From JBBIOU01 sp037443205 (GTDB lineage Bacteria; Bacteroidota; Bacteroidia; Flavobacteriales_D; UBA2798), in the NCBI GenBank assembly GCA_037443205.1, contig JBBIOU010000004.1, forward strand, positions 1-64,000: DNA of 64,000 bases, in the 5' to 3' direction. Positions 52,358 to 61,763 of this stretch are shown in pieces. Both the position numbers and the translations under genes were made by a program. Numbering within the stretch: position 1 is the first letter of the stretch; the number at the start of each line of letters is the position of its first letter. The notes below the pieces were generated by a model. It searched no databases. It was not told the origin of the DNA and saw nothing but the letters and a program-made list of their open reading frames with translations.

Positions 52358-52372
52358 TTGAGCTACGAGGCC
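52318..52372 (-). pseudogene. Partial tRNA-Arg remnant with palindrome insertion (copy 2)
   Basis: Same structure as copy 1: tRNA 5' half (52358-52372), palindrome (52343-52357), GCATTTGACTA and an AATCCTACCCCCC tail with six C before the GTG. Confidence 0.75.
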
Positions 52373-52430
52373 ATTTGCGAGTGCAAATATATTACTTTTT
52401 TTCAAAGGCGGGTAAGATATTTTGTTTTAT
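52358..52430 (-). repeat. Truncated third cassette unit
   Basis: 73 bp matching the start of units 1 and 2: tRNA 5' half, promoter box (52384-52391) and the last codons of a GIY-YIG gene (IKQNILPAFEKK). The match stops at 52430, marking the end of the tandem array. Confidence 0.85.
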
Positions 52431-52567
52431 TAACCCAAATACCACCTACTTACGTGCGCGCTTGCATTAAACTACACTATGCCCCTTAATGATATTTTGG
52501 GATAAGTTTTTTTAATCTCCGATTAAATTAATAATGTAATAAAATACCGCTCCATTTTAAAGAGTAA

Positions 52568-53350
52568 TTACTGAGCATATTTTTTTATTTTCGGCAAAAA
52601 TATCTTAATATCTTTAATGCGTGTTTCATCGCTGGGGTGTGTGCTTAATATTTCGGGTACTGAACTTCCCTGTACTGCCATTTTTTGCCAAAAATCTATT
52701 GCTTTTTCGGGATTATAGCCGGCCACATACATAAAAATCAATCCTAATTTATCTGCTTCGGTTTCGTGTGTTCGGGAATATTTTAATATACCCAGTGTAG
52801 TGCCTATACCATAAGATTGATTAAAAATTTGTTTGCCCATTTCTGTTCGCATAACACCACCCAATGTTTGTCCGATGCCGTATATAGCCAATTGTTGACT
52901 CATTCGTTCATTTCCGTGTCGGGCAACCGCATGGGCAATTTCATGTCCCATCACTACAGCCAATTCATCGTCATTCTCAGTAATTTTTAATATACCGGTA
53001 TATACCACGACCTTCCCGCCCGGCATACACCAGGCATTTATTGTAGAATCTTCTACGGTATTAAATTCCCATTGAAAACCATTGATACGTTCATCAGCCT
53101 TGTGTTTTTTTAAAAATGATTCTACACTTAGCTGAATTTTTTTACCTACGTCATTGACTTTTTTCGCTCGCGGGTCTGTTAGAGGCAACACTTTGCTTTT
53201 TGATAAAAAATCTTTGTAGGCAGTATCTGCCATGGCAATAAGTTGGTTTTCGGGGAGTAGTTTTAATTGTTTTCTGTTGGTTACCGGTACTCTTACGCAT
53301 GCATAAAAAAGAAGATAGATACAAATAAAAGTAAAAATCTTTTTATCCAT
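52568..53350 (-). CDS. M48 family zinc metallopeptidase, lipoprotein
   Basis: 260 residues. Lipoprotein signal IFTFICIYLLFYACVRVPV with Cys in the lipobox. Zinc site VMGHEIAHAVARHG near 133, followed by KYSRTHETEADKLGLIFM. Close to the Oma1/BepA/LoiP type that acts on misfolded envelope proteins. The gene begins 3 nt after clpS. Confidence 0.93.
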   Translation of the reverse strand: MDKKIFTFICIYLLFYACVRVPVTNRKQLKLLPENQLIAMADTAYKDFLSKSKVLPLTDPRAKKVNDVGKKIQLSVESFLKKHKADERINGFQWEFNTVEDSTINAWCMPGGKVVVYTGILKITENDDELAVVMGHEIAHAVARHGNERMSQQLAIYGIGQTLGGVMRTEMGKQIFNQSYGIGTTLGILKYSRTHETEADKLGLIFMYVAGYNPEKAIDFWQKMAVQGSSVPEILSTHPSDETRIKDIKIFLPKIKKYAQ

Positions 53351-53353
53351 TAT

Positions 53354-53644
53354 TTATTGAATTTCTGCGGTTAAACCAAGTTCTAATAATTTTTCGCAAA
53401 TAGGCTGTAGGGTGCGGTATGAACCTTTTTTTACCGAACATTTTCCGGTGTAGTGTACAATGTATGCACACTGTTCAGCTTGTATGTAATCATGTCCGCA
53501 ATAGTGCACTAAACACTCTATTACAAAATCAAAAGTATTTATATCATCATTAAACAGAATAATTTGATTTGTTTTTTCTGTTTCCGTAAGCACCAAAACA
53601 TCTTCTACGGTTTCGGTTAATGTGTTTAAATAAAACTTATTCAT
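53354..53644 (-). CDS. clpS: Clp protease adaptor ClpS
   Basis: 96 residues. The ClpS core is NQIILFNDDINTFDFVIECLVHYCGHDYIQAEQCAYIVHYTGKCSVKKGSY-type; the NDDxNTF motif binds N-degron substrates and delivers them to ClpAP. It overlaps the end of the giant gene by 8 nt. Confidence 0.95.
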   Translation of the reverse strand: MNKFYLNTLTETVEDVLVLTETEKTNQIILFNDDINTFDFVIECLVHYCGHDYIQAEQCAYIVHYTGKCSVKKGSYRTLQPICEKLLELGLTAEIQ

Positions 53645-56600
53645 ACATCATTTTTAATGCTTGCGACAAAGATATTTCTTTATTGTCAATTAATGCAATA
53701 ATTCTTGCTGTAGTAATACCTTCAGCTATAAAATGTGCTTTAGAACGCAAAGCTTCATCATATGTTTTACAATTGCAGGTATAATAAATTATATATCCGT
53801 CTTTTTCTTTATTAAAAATTCCTTTACTGCTATTTTGTAAAAATATTAATGCGTCTTCGGGAGGTACTTCACCGGGATACTCTCCTAAATATACCTGAAA
53901 TACAAGGTTATTTACTTCTTTGGGAATTTTATTTAGAGTATTGCTATTTATTGCTGATCCACCGGGCATATCGTTATTAATTTTTACTTTGTTTAAGCCT
54001 TGTCGGGTAAAATGATTTTTTAATTCGTTAGCCTTTGTTTCGTTTTCTGCTTCTGTATAATAAGTAATTTTTTTGCCTTGTATAACTGCTTTTATGTTAT
54101 ATCGCATATTATTCAAATAAATTTCTGCATCTTTTACGGGTACTTCGCCTAAATATTCTCCTAAAATAACATAGAGTTTACTGCTGCTGTTTGTGTTGGT
54201 TTTATTATCAGTATTATTGTTTATATTATTGTTTATATTGTTGTTTGTATTATTATTTGTGTTATTATCTGTATTATTATTTGTATTATTATTTGTATTA
54301 TTATTTGTGTTATTATTTGTGTTGTTGTTTTGATTATTGACAGGATTGTTATTATTGTTAGATTTTACATTTGCAGCAAGGTCGGTTTTACCCACTTTTA
54401 CATCTTGCGGATTTACAAATACTGTGTTTCCGTATTTAGCAATGCTGTCGCGAGCTTGTGCAATGGTAATTCTTTTACCATTAAAATAGGCTGTTACAAA
54501 TGCATCAGTTACACCAATATTTCTGATTTCATCTCTGCGAATAAGCGCATTATCAATATTGGTATAAATTCCGGTAGTATATCTTATTTTATTGTCAGTG
54601 GTTAATTCACTGTTTAGCGGATTGATATTAAAAATTTTATCAGCACTAACAGGTTTAGAATATACACCTACCTGAACGGTAAAGAATAAGCCTCGTAAGG
54701 CTTCTACCTGATTAGCTTTAGCTGCATTGGGATTGGCTTTATAATAATCGGTGGCTTTGTTATCAGGATTATAATTATTTATAAAGGTTTGTGTGTTGTT
54801 ATTAGCATTATTATTAAGGGTATTATTATTTGCATTATAAATTTGTGTATTATTTGCAGTATTAGTATTGTTTGCGTTATTATTTGCGGTATTGTTTGTG
54901 TTATTATTTTTAATGTTGATGTTTGTATTGTTGTTTACCAGGATATTTCCATTACAATTGCCGTTAACAGCATCAGCAACAGGTATTCTTTGGCCGTTAC
55001 AAAATGCCACAACAAAGGCATCTTCATAACCCATCTTGCGAATATCTTTTTTAGCGTCATCTGCTGATTTAAAATTACTGAAGTATCCTGCCGTGTATCT
55101 GGTTAACCCGGTGGGTGTGGTTTCTCCGGTAATGGGTACAAATTCTTTAAATAAATCTTGTGGTATGGGATTTCTGAAGGCACCAATCTGTACTTTAAAA
55201 AATATTCCTTCGGGCATTTTGGGGTTTACCGGTATTGGATTGTTTACCGAGTAGGCCGGTTTAGTTGTTTTTACGTATATTTCGTTTTCTATTTTTTCGG
55301 GAACAATAAAATTTTTAGCAAGTATGTTTTCGTCAAGTACAATCGGGGTCTTTATTTCGGGTGTGGGTAAATTTAATTTATCGTTACCAATTACAAATTT
55401 TATATCATCAGCTTTTTGTTTATCAATAGCAGCCAGGTAATCGTCTGTTTTTTGTGAAGCTATATTATAATTACGTTGGTGTGTTTTAATAAGACTTTCA
55501 AGCGAGTCTGCACGATTTAGAGCTATACCTGCTCGTTTTTTTAACTCATTAGACTGGTTTATATATTCTTGTTTTTTTTGTGTGTCGGTTTCATTTAGTG
55601 ATAATAATTCCAGTTGATTACTTTCGCTCAGCAGTTTACCGGCTATTTCTCTTTCTTTATTTGCTGCAAGATTAATCTCTTCTATGTTTTTATATTGTGT
55701 AGCCGGATTATGCATTATATCATATACCTTTGCATATTCGTTTGTTTGGATTAATTTTTTGGCAATTTCTTGTCTTAACTGTTCTTCTTCGCGTTCTTTT
55801 TTACGCTGTGCAATAATAATTTCTTCCTGTTGCACCATATTGTTGGCTCTTGTGTTGGCGGCATCTGCGCGGGCATATAAATCGGCTGCTTGTTGTTTTA
55901 TGGCTAAAGCCTCGTCTAATACTGCCTGTCTTTTTTTCTTTTTTACTGTTTTAGCGCTATCTTCCAGATGTCGCGAACGTTCCATTAATTTATCGGCTTC
56001 TTGTCTTAATTCTTTGGCCAACTTGTATTGTTGTGCCGATGGTCTTTGTTCCACATTATCGGGTACATCACGGCTGTTTGTTATAAAGTTTGAATAATTA
56101 TTGTTATTACCGGTTTTTTGCGTAAGGTTTTGTTGTTCGTTTTCGTATTCTTTTAACAGATTATCATATATCAACGCTTCTTGTTTTTGAAGCTGGAGCG
56201 CCTGCTTTTCTGTTTCATAAGCTTGTACCAGCAAATTGTGTTTTTTATTTTTATCTGTTTCTTTGCTAGCCTGTTGCCTGTATTGATTTGCCTTTGTAAA
56301 CAAGTTGCCCGATTCTTGTTCAAGTTTATATGCTTCTGTAAGCGCGTTATTACCGTTGTTATTTAACGGTAATTGCTCTGTTTGTTTTCTTTTATCAGCT
56401 ATTAATATACTAATTGCCTGTCTTTCGCTACTGTTTATTTTTTCAAGTGTATTTGCGTAAATAATTTCTTTGTTTATCAATTTGTCTTGCTCTGTTTTAA
56501 TTTGGCTTTGTATAGATTTCTTTTCTTTCTCATCATTGGTATTCATTAATTTATCCTGAAGTTTACTGATGTTGTTTTTTATCGTTTGTATTTCTTGTTG

Positions 56601-59600
56601 TTGTGCATTTGCTTTTAGCAATTCGTTTTGAGCTTCGCTGGATTTATACAATTCATTGTCTGTACTATGGTATAGCGATGATTTATTTACAATACCGTTA
56701 CTGGATAATATGAAGTTATCATCATTAACAGCTTGCTCTATTTGTGTTTTGATTTTTTGCAGACTGTTTAGTTTTTCTTCAAGTTTTTGTTTATAATTCC
56801 CTTGCGATATAATAATTTTTGCTTTAACCGAATTGATTTCAGTTTCAATACGTGCAAGCATCTGTTTATTAAGATTTATTCTTTTGTCGGATTTTTTTAT
56901 TTCGTTATCGGTGCTCTTATCAATATTATTTAGTTGTATATAGTAATCCGGAAATATATTTTGAATTATCTGTTGCTCATCAACATCAACAGTATTTGCC
57001 ATTATATCAGAGGTACTCATTTTACCCGAAACAATCATTTCATCTCTTTTTATTTCATTTTCTTTATCAGATTTAAGAGCATTTAACACGTTTTTCTTTG
57101 TATTTAGCTCAGATTGTTCTGCTTGGTTTTCAGACAGAGATATTTGTTGATTAACTGATAAAATTTTAGCTTCAATTTTTTCCAGTAATTCTTCATTTAA
57201 TTTTATTCTTTGTTCGGCTTTTGATTTTTCGTTTAAGTCAGAATTATTTAATTCAGAGAGTTTATTTGCATAACCGGGCATAATTTCATTGGTAATTATG
57301 GCTTCATAATATGTGTGCTGCGCAGGGTTATAAGTTTTATTTTTAATATGGGTTGCTGATGCCAATGCCGGGTTGTTGTTAATTTTATTTAATATATCTA
57401 AAGCTTCGCGTTGTTGTTGTATGGCTGTGGTTTCTAATTCTACGGCTTGTTTTAATAATGTACTTTGTTTGTTTTTATCTTTTTCGTTTGTTGCAGCATT
57501 TCTTAACTCTTGAGCTTTATTGTATAAACTGTTTGCTTCATTGTACAATTGTTCTGCGCGATTTATAGCTGCACTGTTTGCAGGTATAGCAGTGTTTTGT
57601 TTTGCTTTTTGCAACTGTGTGTTGTAGTCTTTATTGTTTTGTTCAATTTGTTGCCGGTTTATTTTTTTAAGAGTTGCTGCAATATCGTTTTCTGATTTGT
57701 AGTATAATTTTTCTTCATTAGCAATTTGGGTAATTAACTTTTGTTTTTCTTCAGCATTCCGGGTTTCACTTAATTTTATTTTGAGTTCGTCTATTCTGTT
57801 TTGTTGTTGCATCAGTGTACTTACCTTATCATTTAGTGTTTGTATTTCTTTTATCCGGCTTTCCTGGGTGTAATTTTTTTCATCCGTAATATAAGCATCA
57901 GCCGGTATATGTTGCTCATCTTTTACTACACCGGCATCCTTTAGTTTTCTGCTGTCCAGTTTAATGTTTTCTAATACTACATTTCGCAATTCGTTAAGTA
58001 GTTTTAATTTTTTTTCAGCTTCTTCGGGGCTTATAAGACCTAAGGACAGTTCGTTTTCTGTTTTTCTTATTTCGGCTTCAATTTTTTTAAGTAATTCGTA
58101 GTTAATTTTGTTTTTGTTGTTTATTTTTTGAGTTTCGTTTTCAACTTGATTAATTTGTTCCTGCTTTTCTTTATATTCAGGAAATACACGATTTACAATA
58201 TCTGAGTTTTCGCTGAGCGCTTTCTGAGTTTTGTTTTCAGTTTCTATGGTTTGTTTGTCAGCTGATATTTCTTTATTGGCTTCAATAACCAATTTTTCAA
58301 GTTGGCTTTTTTCCTTTTCGAGCTCAGCTTTGTTACCCGGATTATTTGCAAGTATTTCTGTCAGTTCCTGAATCCTGGTGTTCGTTTTTTCTATTAATTT
58401 TTCATTTTCCTCAATGCGATTATTTGCGTTTACTTGTATAGGCCGGTTACTGTTATTTATCTTATTCATTCGGGTATTATATCCGGGGTCAATGATTTCG
58501 GCTGTGTTTTTGCTTTCTTCCGATTTTTTATAGTTGTAGGTATTTGCAGCAATGTTATCAGGAGTGTTATTACCGGTAATTAAATTGTTGTTTTGTGCAA
58601 TAATTTGTTGTTGTTGTAGTTTTACTTTTTCTAATTCTGTTTTTCTTTGTTCCAGCTCTTGTTTTTTGCTTTCTGGCGCTTTTTCTATTTGTTTATTTAT
58701 TGAGAACAGTTCTTTATCTATTGCTTTTATACTTTCATTTAAGAGTTTGTTTTCATCGGCAGCTTTTTGTTCGGTAGTTTTATTTGAATTATATATTTCA
58801 TTCATTCTTTTTTCAAATCCCGGAAACGTTTTTGAAAGTATTTCTTGTTGTTCTTTAACGCTCAGTTGGTTGTTTGCAGTTGAGTTATTGTTTGTGTTGT
58901 TTACATTATTTATTGTATTATTTAATGAGTTATTAGAGTTGGGTTTATCCGGATTGTTATTTAAAGCAATACTATTTAACCGATTCTCATTAACAACTAT
59001 TTCCTGTTCTTTTTGTTTTATGAAATTTTCCAGGGCGTTAATTTTTTTGTTTATTTCTTCTTTTTTTGCGGGGTTATTTTCGTTATTGTAATCGGTTTTT
59101 AATTCGCTCAGGTCATTATTTATAGATTCTATCCACTGTCGGTTTAAGTTATTTTGTTCTTCCAGGCGTGTTTTTTCGTTGCTAATAGATTTAATTTGTT
59201 CTTGTTTTGCGCCTAGTTGTCTGTATTTTTCTTTGGAAGCCATATAATCGTTAAGCAATTCTTTTTGCTCTCGTTCGTTAGGCTTAATATCAGAAAGTGT
59301 TTTTTCGTTTTTTTCGATGGTTTTGTTTGCATAACCCTCGTTAATATTTGTGGCCAAATCAGCTTTTTGCGAATCGGTAAGTTTTTTTGTATTGGTTGTG
59401 TTATTGGCAGTAATGCTTTCTAATTCATTTAACAAATTGGCTTGCGCGCTAAGTTCGTCAGCTTCTTTTTGCAGGGCATCAGCTTTTTTAAATGCAGCTT
59501 TTACTTCGTTTTGCACAATACTTAAATCTTCATTCAAACGTTCTATTTCTTTTACTAGCTGATTTTTGTTTTTTTCATTTTTGGTTATAGCTAACTCATC

Positions 59601-61706
59601 ATTTAATGATTTTATTTTGCGCTGTATTTGTTCTTCATCATTTCTTAGTTGTTGTGCTTGCTGCATGGCATTATTGGCCTGTGTTTGCTTTTGGGATGCT
59701 TTAACTTTTATATCATCTGCCACATCGGTTTTGTTTACATCCGGAGCCATTATTTTTTTAATAAATTCTTGTTGTTCTTTTAATTTTTTAATGGCTTCGT
59801 CTTTTTTCTTTTGATTTAATGCGTCTTCAATGCCTTTTGCATAGTCGGCTGAAATTTTGGCTTCTTTTTCTTTTTGTTGCTGTTGTTTATCAAATTTATT
59901 AGCTACTTCATAAGCGGCTGCCGCTTCAATTAATAGTTTTTTAGACTCATTATTTAATTCTTCGGCACTTTCTATAATTTGTTTTCTTTCCTGCGGGTCG
60001 CTAACTTTATCGGCAGTGGCAAGCAGTTGTTCGGCATTTCTTGCTTTCTCTTTTGCCGCTTCGTTTTTATCGTTAGCCACAACAAATGCTGCTTCAGATT
60101 TAGCCTTCATTTCTTCTGATTCTTTTTTCAATTGTGCAGCATCTTCTTTTACCATTTTTATAAGTTCTTCATTGCTTAAATTTAATGGCAGGGCTTTGTC
60201 AACTATTTCATCTTTTTCTTGTTTATTTTGTGCATTGTTCAGGCTATCTATATCATAATTGGATGCATTGGGATTTAGCAGGGCTTTATCTTTCAGAACT
60301 TCTGCCAATATTAAATCGGCATCTTCAACTTCTTCATCAAACAGGTTTCTTATTTTTAATAATTCCTGGCCATTATTGTCAACCAATAATAATTCTTGTT
60401 TTAACGGGCGTAATTCTTTTTGGTAAGGTATATCTACAAAGCCGGTATGCTTCAGTTTGCTGTGATCAGATACTACAGTAAATTTATATTTACCGCTTTT
60501 GGGCAAAATTATCAGGTAGTTTCCATCGGCTTGCCGGGTGTTAAATATTCCGGTTACATCATTCCCGGCAGCATCTTCAACGGTAATACTTGCCGATAAA
60601 TTAGCCGAATTTATTTCGTTGTAAAATTTACCTTTAATGATGGCCATTTGCACGGGTATGCGTTCTACCCGCACTCTGTAAACATGCATAAAATTTTCTC
60701 TGCTTTCGCGGTTAGATGAAAAGTAAGCGTTTTGATCAAGAGAATCTACTATGTAAAATATATCATCGGCCGGAGTGTTAATTGAAAAGTCAACGTTTTC
60801 GGGTGGTCCAAAAGTTTCGGTGTTGGGGTCGTAATAGCTTCTAAATACGTCATATCCTCCCATTGAATTATGACCTTTAGAACAGAAATATAAATATCTT
60901 CCATCGGGCGACATGTACGGATAGTCTTCATCGTATTTAGTATTAACGTAACCGTTAACTAATTGTGGTTTTGCCCATTTACCATCAGGAAATCTTTTTA
61001 CCCGGTAAATATCTTTTCCTGTATTTTCATTATCACCATAGCTGGCAAAATAAATTATATCGGTAGTTTTGGGTATATGCACCAAGGGGCGGTGATTTTT
61101 TTTCTTGTCGAGGGATGTTTGCAATTCGTCAACCACTATAATATTTCCGCCTATATCGCGCAAATCATATAATCTGAAAAATTCATTTTGGCGAAATTCT
61201 TTTTTATCAATTACTATTAAATCACTGATGTTTCGCAATAACTTTTTACCGTTATTACACATTTCTATTTCGCGTTCGGGCTGATATTTTTCTTTGTCTT
61301 TGTTAGTTGCCAACGAAATAAATTTCTGATAGTTTTTTATGGCATCGGCAAACTGGTAGTTTATATGATAGGCTTTTCCTAAGTAAAAAAATACTTCTTT
61401 GGGCGGATTGTTTTGTTGCGAAGCAAATTTTAAATATTTGATGGCGATAGATTTATTTCCATCGCTGTACAACAAGCATGTACCATACTTGTAATTATAT
61501 TCTGCATTGTATTGATTGATACTTAAAAGTTTTTGAAATTCTTTACCTGCCTCTACAAACTTTTCTTCTTCAAATAGTTTATTGGCTTTTTTATATAATT
61601 CGGCTTCAGCTTTATTGTTTTGAGCAAATAATAGTAAGGGCAGTTGAAGCATTATTAAAAAAAAGCCCTGCCTGTAATAATTTGTTATACTCAACTTTAA
61701 CTTCAA
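53637..61706 (-). CDS. Giant TPR / PD40 / coiled-coil / SPOR repeat protein
   Basis: 2689 residues. A signal peptide (GFFLIMLQLPLLLFAQNN) and TPR helices (about 30-150) precede a PD40 beta-propeller segment (about 205-345: PYMSPDGRYLYFCSKG, AYFSSNRES). A CarboxypepD_reg-like segment (about 345-440) follows, then an Ala/Glu/Lys/Gln-rich coiled coil from about 500 to 2100. Four SPOR-like domains end it (near 2163, 2337, 2510, 2597; KVQIGAF, TVQVGVY, YVILGEY, QVYLGEY), split by Asn-rich linkers (about 2255-2310, 2452-2509). TPR-PD40 proteins occur widely in Bacteroidota, often with OmpA ends that bind peptidoglycan; SPOR repeats may do that here, via denuded glycan. Intact despite low-complexity DNA. 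Role unknown; periplasmic scaffold is inference. Confidence 0.82.
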   Translation of the reverse strand: MKLKLSITNYYRQGFFLIMLQLPLLLFAQNNKAEAELYKKANKLFEEEKFVEAGKEFQKLLSINQYNAEYNYKYGTCLLYSDGNKSIAIKYLKFASQQNNPPKEVFFYLGKAYHINYQFADAIKNYQKFISLATNKDKEKYQPEREIEMCNNGKKLLRNISDLIVIDKKEFRQNEFFRLYDLRDIGGNIIVVDELQTSLDKKKNHRPLVHIPKTTDIIYFASYGDNENTGKDIYRVKRFPDGKWAKPQLVNGYVNTKYDEDYPYMSPDGRYLYFCSKGHNSMGGYDVFRSYYDPNTETFGPPENVDFSINTPADDIFYIVDSLDQNAYFSSNRESRENFMHVYRVRVERIPVQMAIIKGKFYNEINSANLSASITVEDAAGNDVTGIFNTRQADGNYLIILPKSGKYKFTVVSDHSKLKHTGFVDIPYQKELRPLKQELLLVDNNGQELLKIRNLFDEEVEDADLILAEVLKDKALLNPNASNYDIDSLNNAQNKQEKDEIVDKALPLNLSNEELIKMVKEDAAQLKKESEEMKAKSEAAFVVANDKNEAAKEKARNAEQLLATADKVSDPQERKQIIESAEELNNESKKLLIEAAAAYEVANKFDKQQQQKEKEAKISADYAKGIEDALNQKKKDEAIKKLKEQQEFIKKIMAPDVNKTDVADDIKVKASQKQTQANNAMQQAQQLRNDEEQIQRKIKSLNDELAITKNEKNKNQLVKEIERLNEDLSIVQNEVKAAFKKADALQKEADELSAQANLLNELESITANNTTNTKKLTDSQKADLATNINEGYANKTIEKNEKTLSDIKPNEREQKELLNDYMASKEKYRQLGAKQEQIKSISNEKTRLEEQNNLNRQWIESINNDLSELKTDYNNENNPAKKEEINKKINALENFIKQKEQEIVVNENRLNSIALNNNPDKPNSNNSLNNTINNVNNTNNNSTANNQLSVKEQQEILSKTFPGFEKRMNEIYNSNKTTEQKAADENKLLNESIKAIDKELFSINKQIEKAPESKKQELEQRKTELEKVKLQQQQIIAQNNNLITGNNTPDNIAANTYNYKKSEESKNTAEIIDPGYNTRMNKINNSNRPIQVNANNRIEENEKLIEKTNTRIQELTEILANNPGNKAELEKEKSQLEKLVIEANKEISADKQTIETENKTQKALSENSDIVNRVFPEYKEKQEQINQVENETQKINNKNKINYELLKKIEAEIRKTENELSLGLISPEEAEKKLKLLNELRNVVLENIKLDSRKLKDAGVVKDEQHIPADAYITDEKNYTQESRIKEIQTLNDKVSTLMQQQNRIDELKIKLSETRNAEEKQKLITQIANEEKLYYKSENDIAATLKKINRQQIEQNNKDYNTQLQKAKQNTAIPANSAAINRAEQLYNEANSLYNKAQELRNAATNEKDKNKQSTLLKQAVELETTAIQQQREALDILNKINNNPALASATHIKNKTYNPAQHTYYEAIITNEIMPGYANKLSELNNSDLNEKSKAEQRIKLNEELLEKIEAKILSVNQQISLSENQAEQSELNTKKNVLNALKSDKENEIKRDEMIVSGKMSTSDIMANTVDVDEQQIIQNIFPDYYIQLNNIDKSTDNEIKKSDKRINLNKQMLARIETEINSVKAKIIISQGNYKQKLEEKLNSLQKIKTQIEQAVNDDNFILSSNGIVNKSSLYHSTDNELYKSSEAQNELLKANAQQQEIQTIKNNISKLQDKLMNTNDEKEKKSIQSQIKTEQDKLINKEIIYANTLEKINSSERQAISILIADKRKQTEQLPLNNNGNNALTEAYKLEQESGNLFTKANQYRQQASKETDKNKKHNLLVQAYETEKQALQLQKQEALIYDNLLKEYENEQQNLTQKTGNNNNYSNFITNSRDVPDNVEQRPSAQQYKLAKELRQEADKLMERSRHLEDSAKTVKKKKRQAVLDEALAIKQQAADLYARADAANTRANNMVQQEEIIIAQRKKEREEEQLRQEIAKKLIQTNEYAKVYDIMHNPATQYKNIEEINLAANKEREIAGKLLSESNQLELLSLNETDTQKKQEYINQSNELKKRAGIALNRADSLESLIKTHQRNYNIASQKTDDYLAAIDKQKADDIKFVIGNDKLNLPTPEIKTPIVLDENILAKNFIVPEKIENEIYVKTTKPAYSVNNPIPVNPKMPEGIFFKVQIGAFRNPIPQDLFKEFVPITGETTPTGLTRYTAGYFSNFKSADDAKKDIRKMGYEDAFVVAFCNGQRIPVADAVNGNCNGNILVNNNTNINIKNNNTNNTANNNANNTNTANNTQIYNANNNTLNNNANNNTQTFINNYNPDNKATDYYKANPNAAKANQVEALRGLFFTVQVGVYSKPVSADKIFNINPLNSELTTDNKIRYTTGIYTNIDNALIRRDEIRNIGVTDAFVTAYFNGKRITIAQARDSIAKYGNTVFVNPQDVKVGKTDLAANVKSNNNNNPVNNQNNNTNNNTNNNTNNNTNNNTDNNTNNNTNNNINNNINNNTDNKTNTNSSSKLYVILGEYLGEVPVKDAEIYLNNMRYNIKAVIQGKKITYYTEAENETKANELKNHFTRQGLNKVKINNDMPGGSAINSNTLNKIPKEVNNLVFQVYLGEYPGEVPPEDALIFLQNSSKGIFNKEKDGYIIYYTCNCKTYDEALRSKAHFIAEGITTARIIALIDNKEISLSQALKMMYE
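54202..54332 (-). repeat. 12-bp minisatellite encoding Asn-rich linker
   Basis: Tandem degenerate units of about 12 bp (plus strand TATTATTATTTG and variants) encode NNNT repeats in the giant protein. Because units are 12 bp, length changes keep the frame. A second, less regular Asn-rich tract is at about 54785-54940. Confidence 0.75.
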
Positions 61707-61763
61707 GTTTTCTAAGTTACTACGCTTATCGGTACACCAAACTTTAAAGTTAGTTGAAATTTT

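Noticed and set aside
51695..52430. CRISPR array
   Set aside because: Only two full units of about 331 bp plus a stub, containing identical coding genes; no short repeats with differing spacers.
54330..60500. Many plus-strand frames opposite the giant gene
   Set aside because: All are fragments rich in Ser/Cys/Phe/Ile caused by reversed Lys/Glu/Gln codons; the minus frame is one uninterrupted 2689-codon gene.
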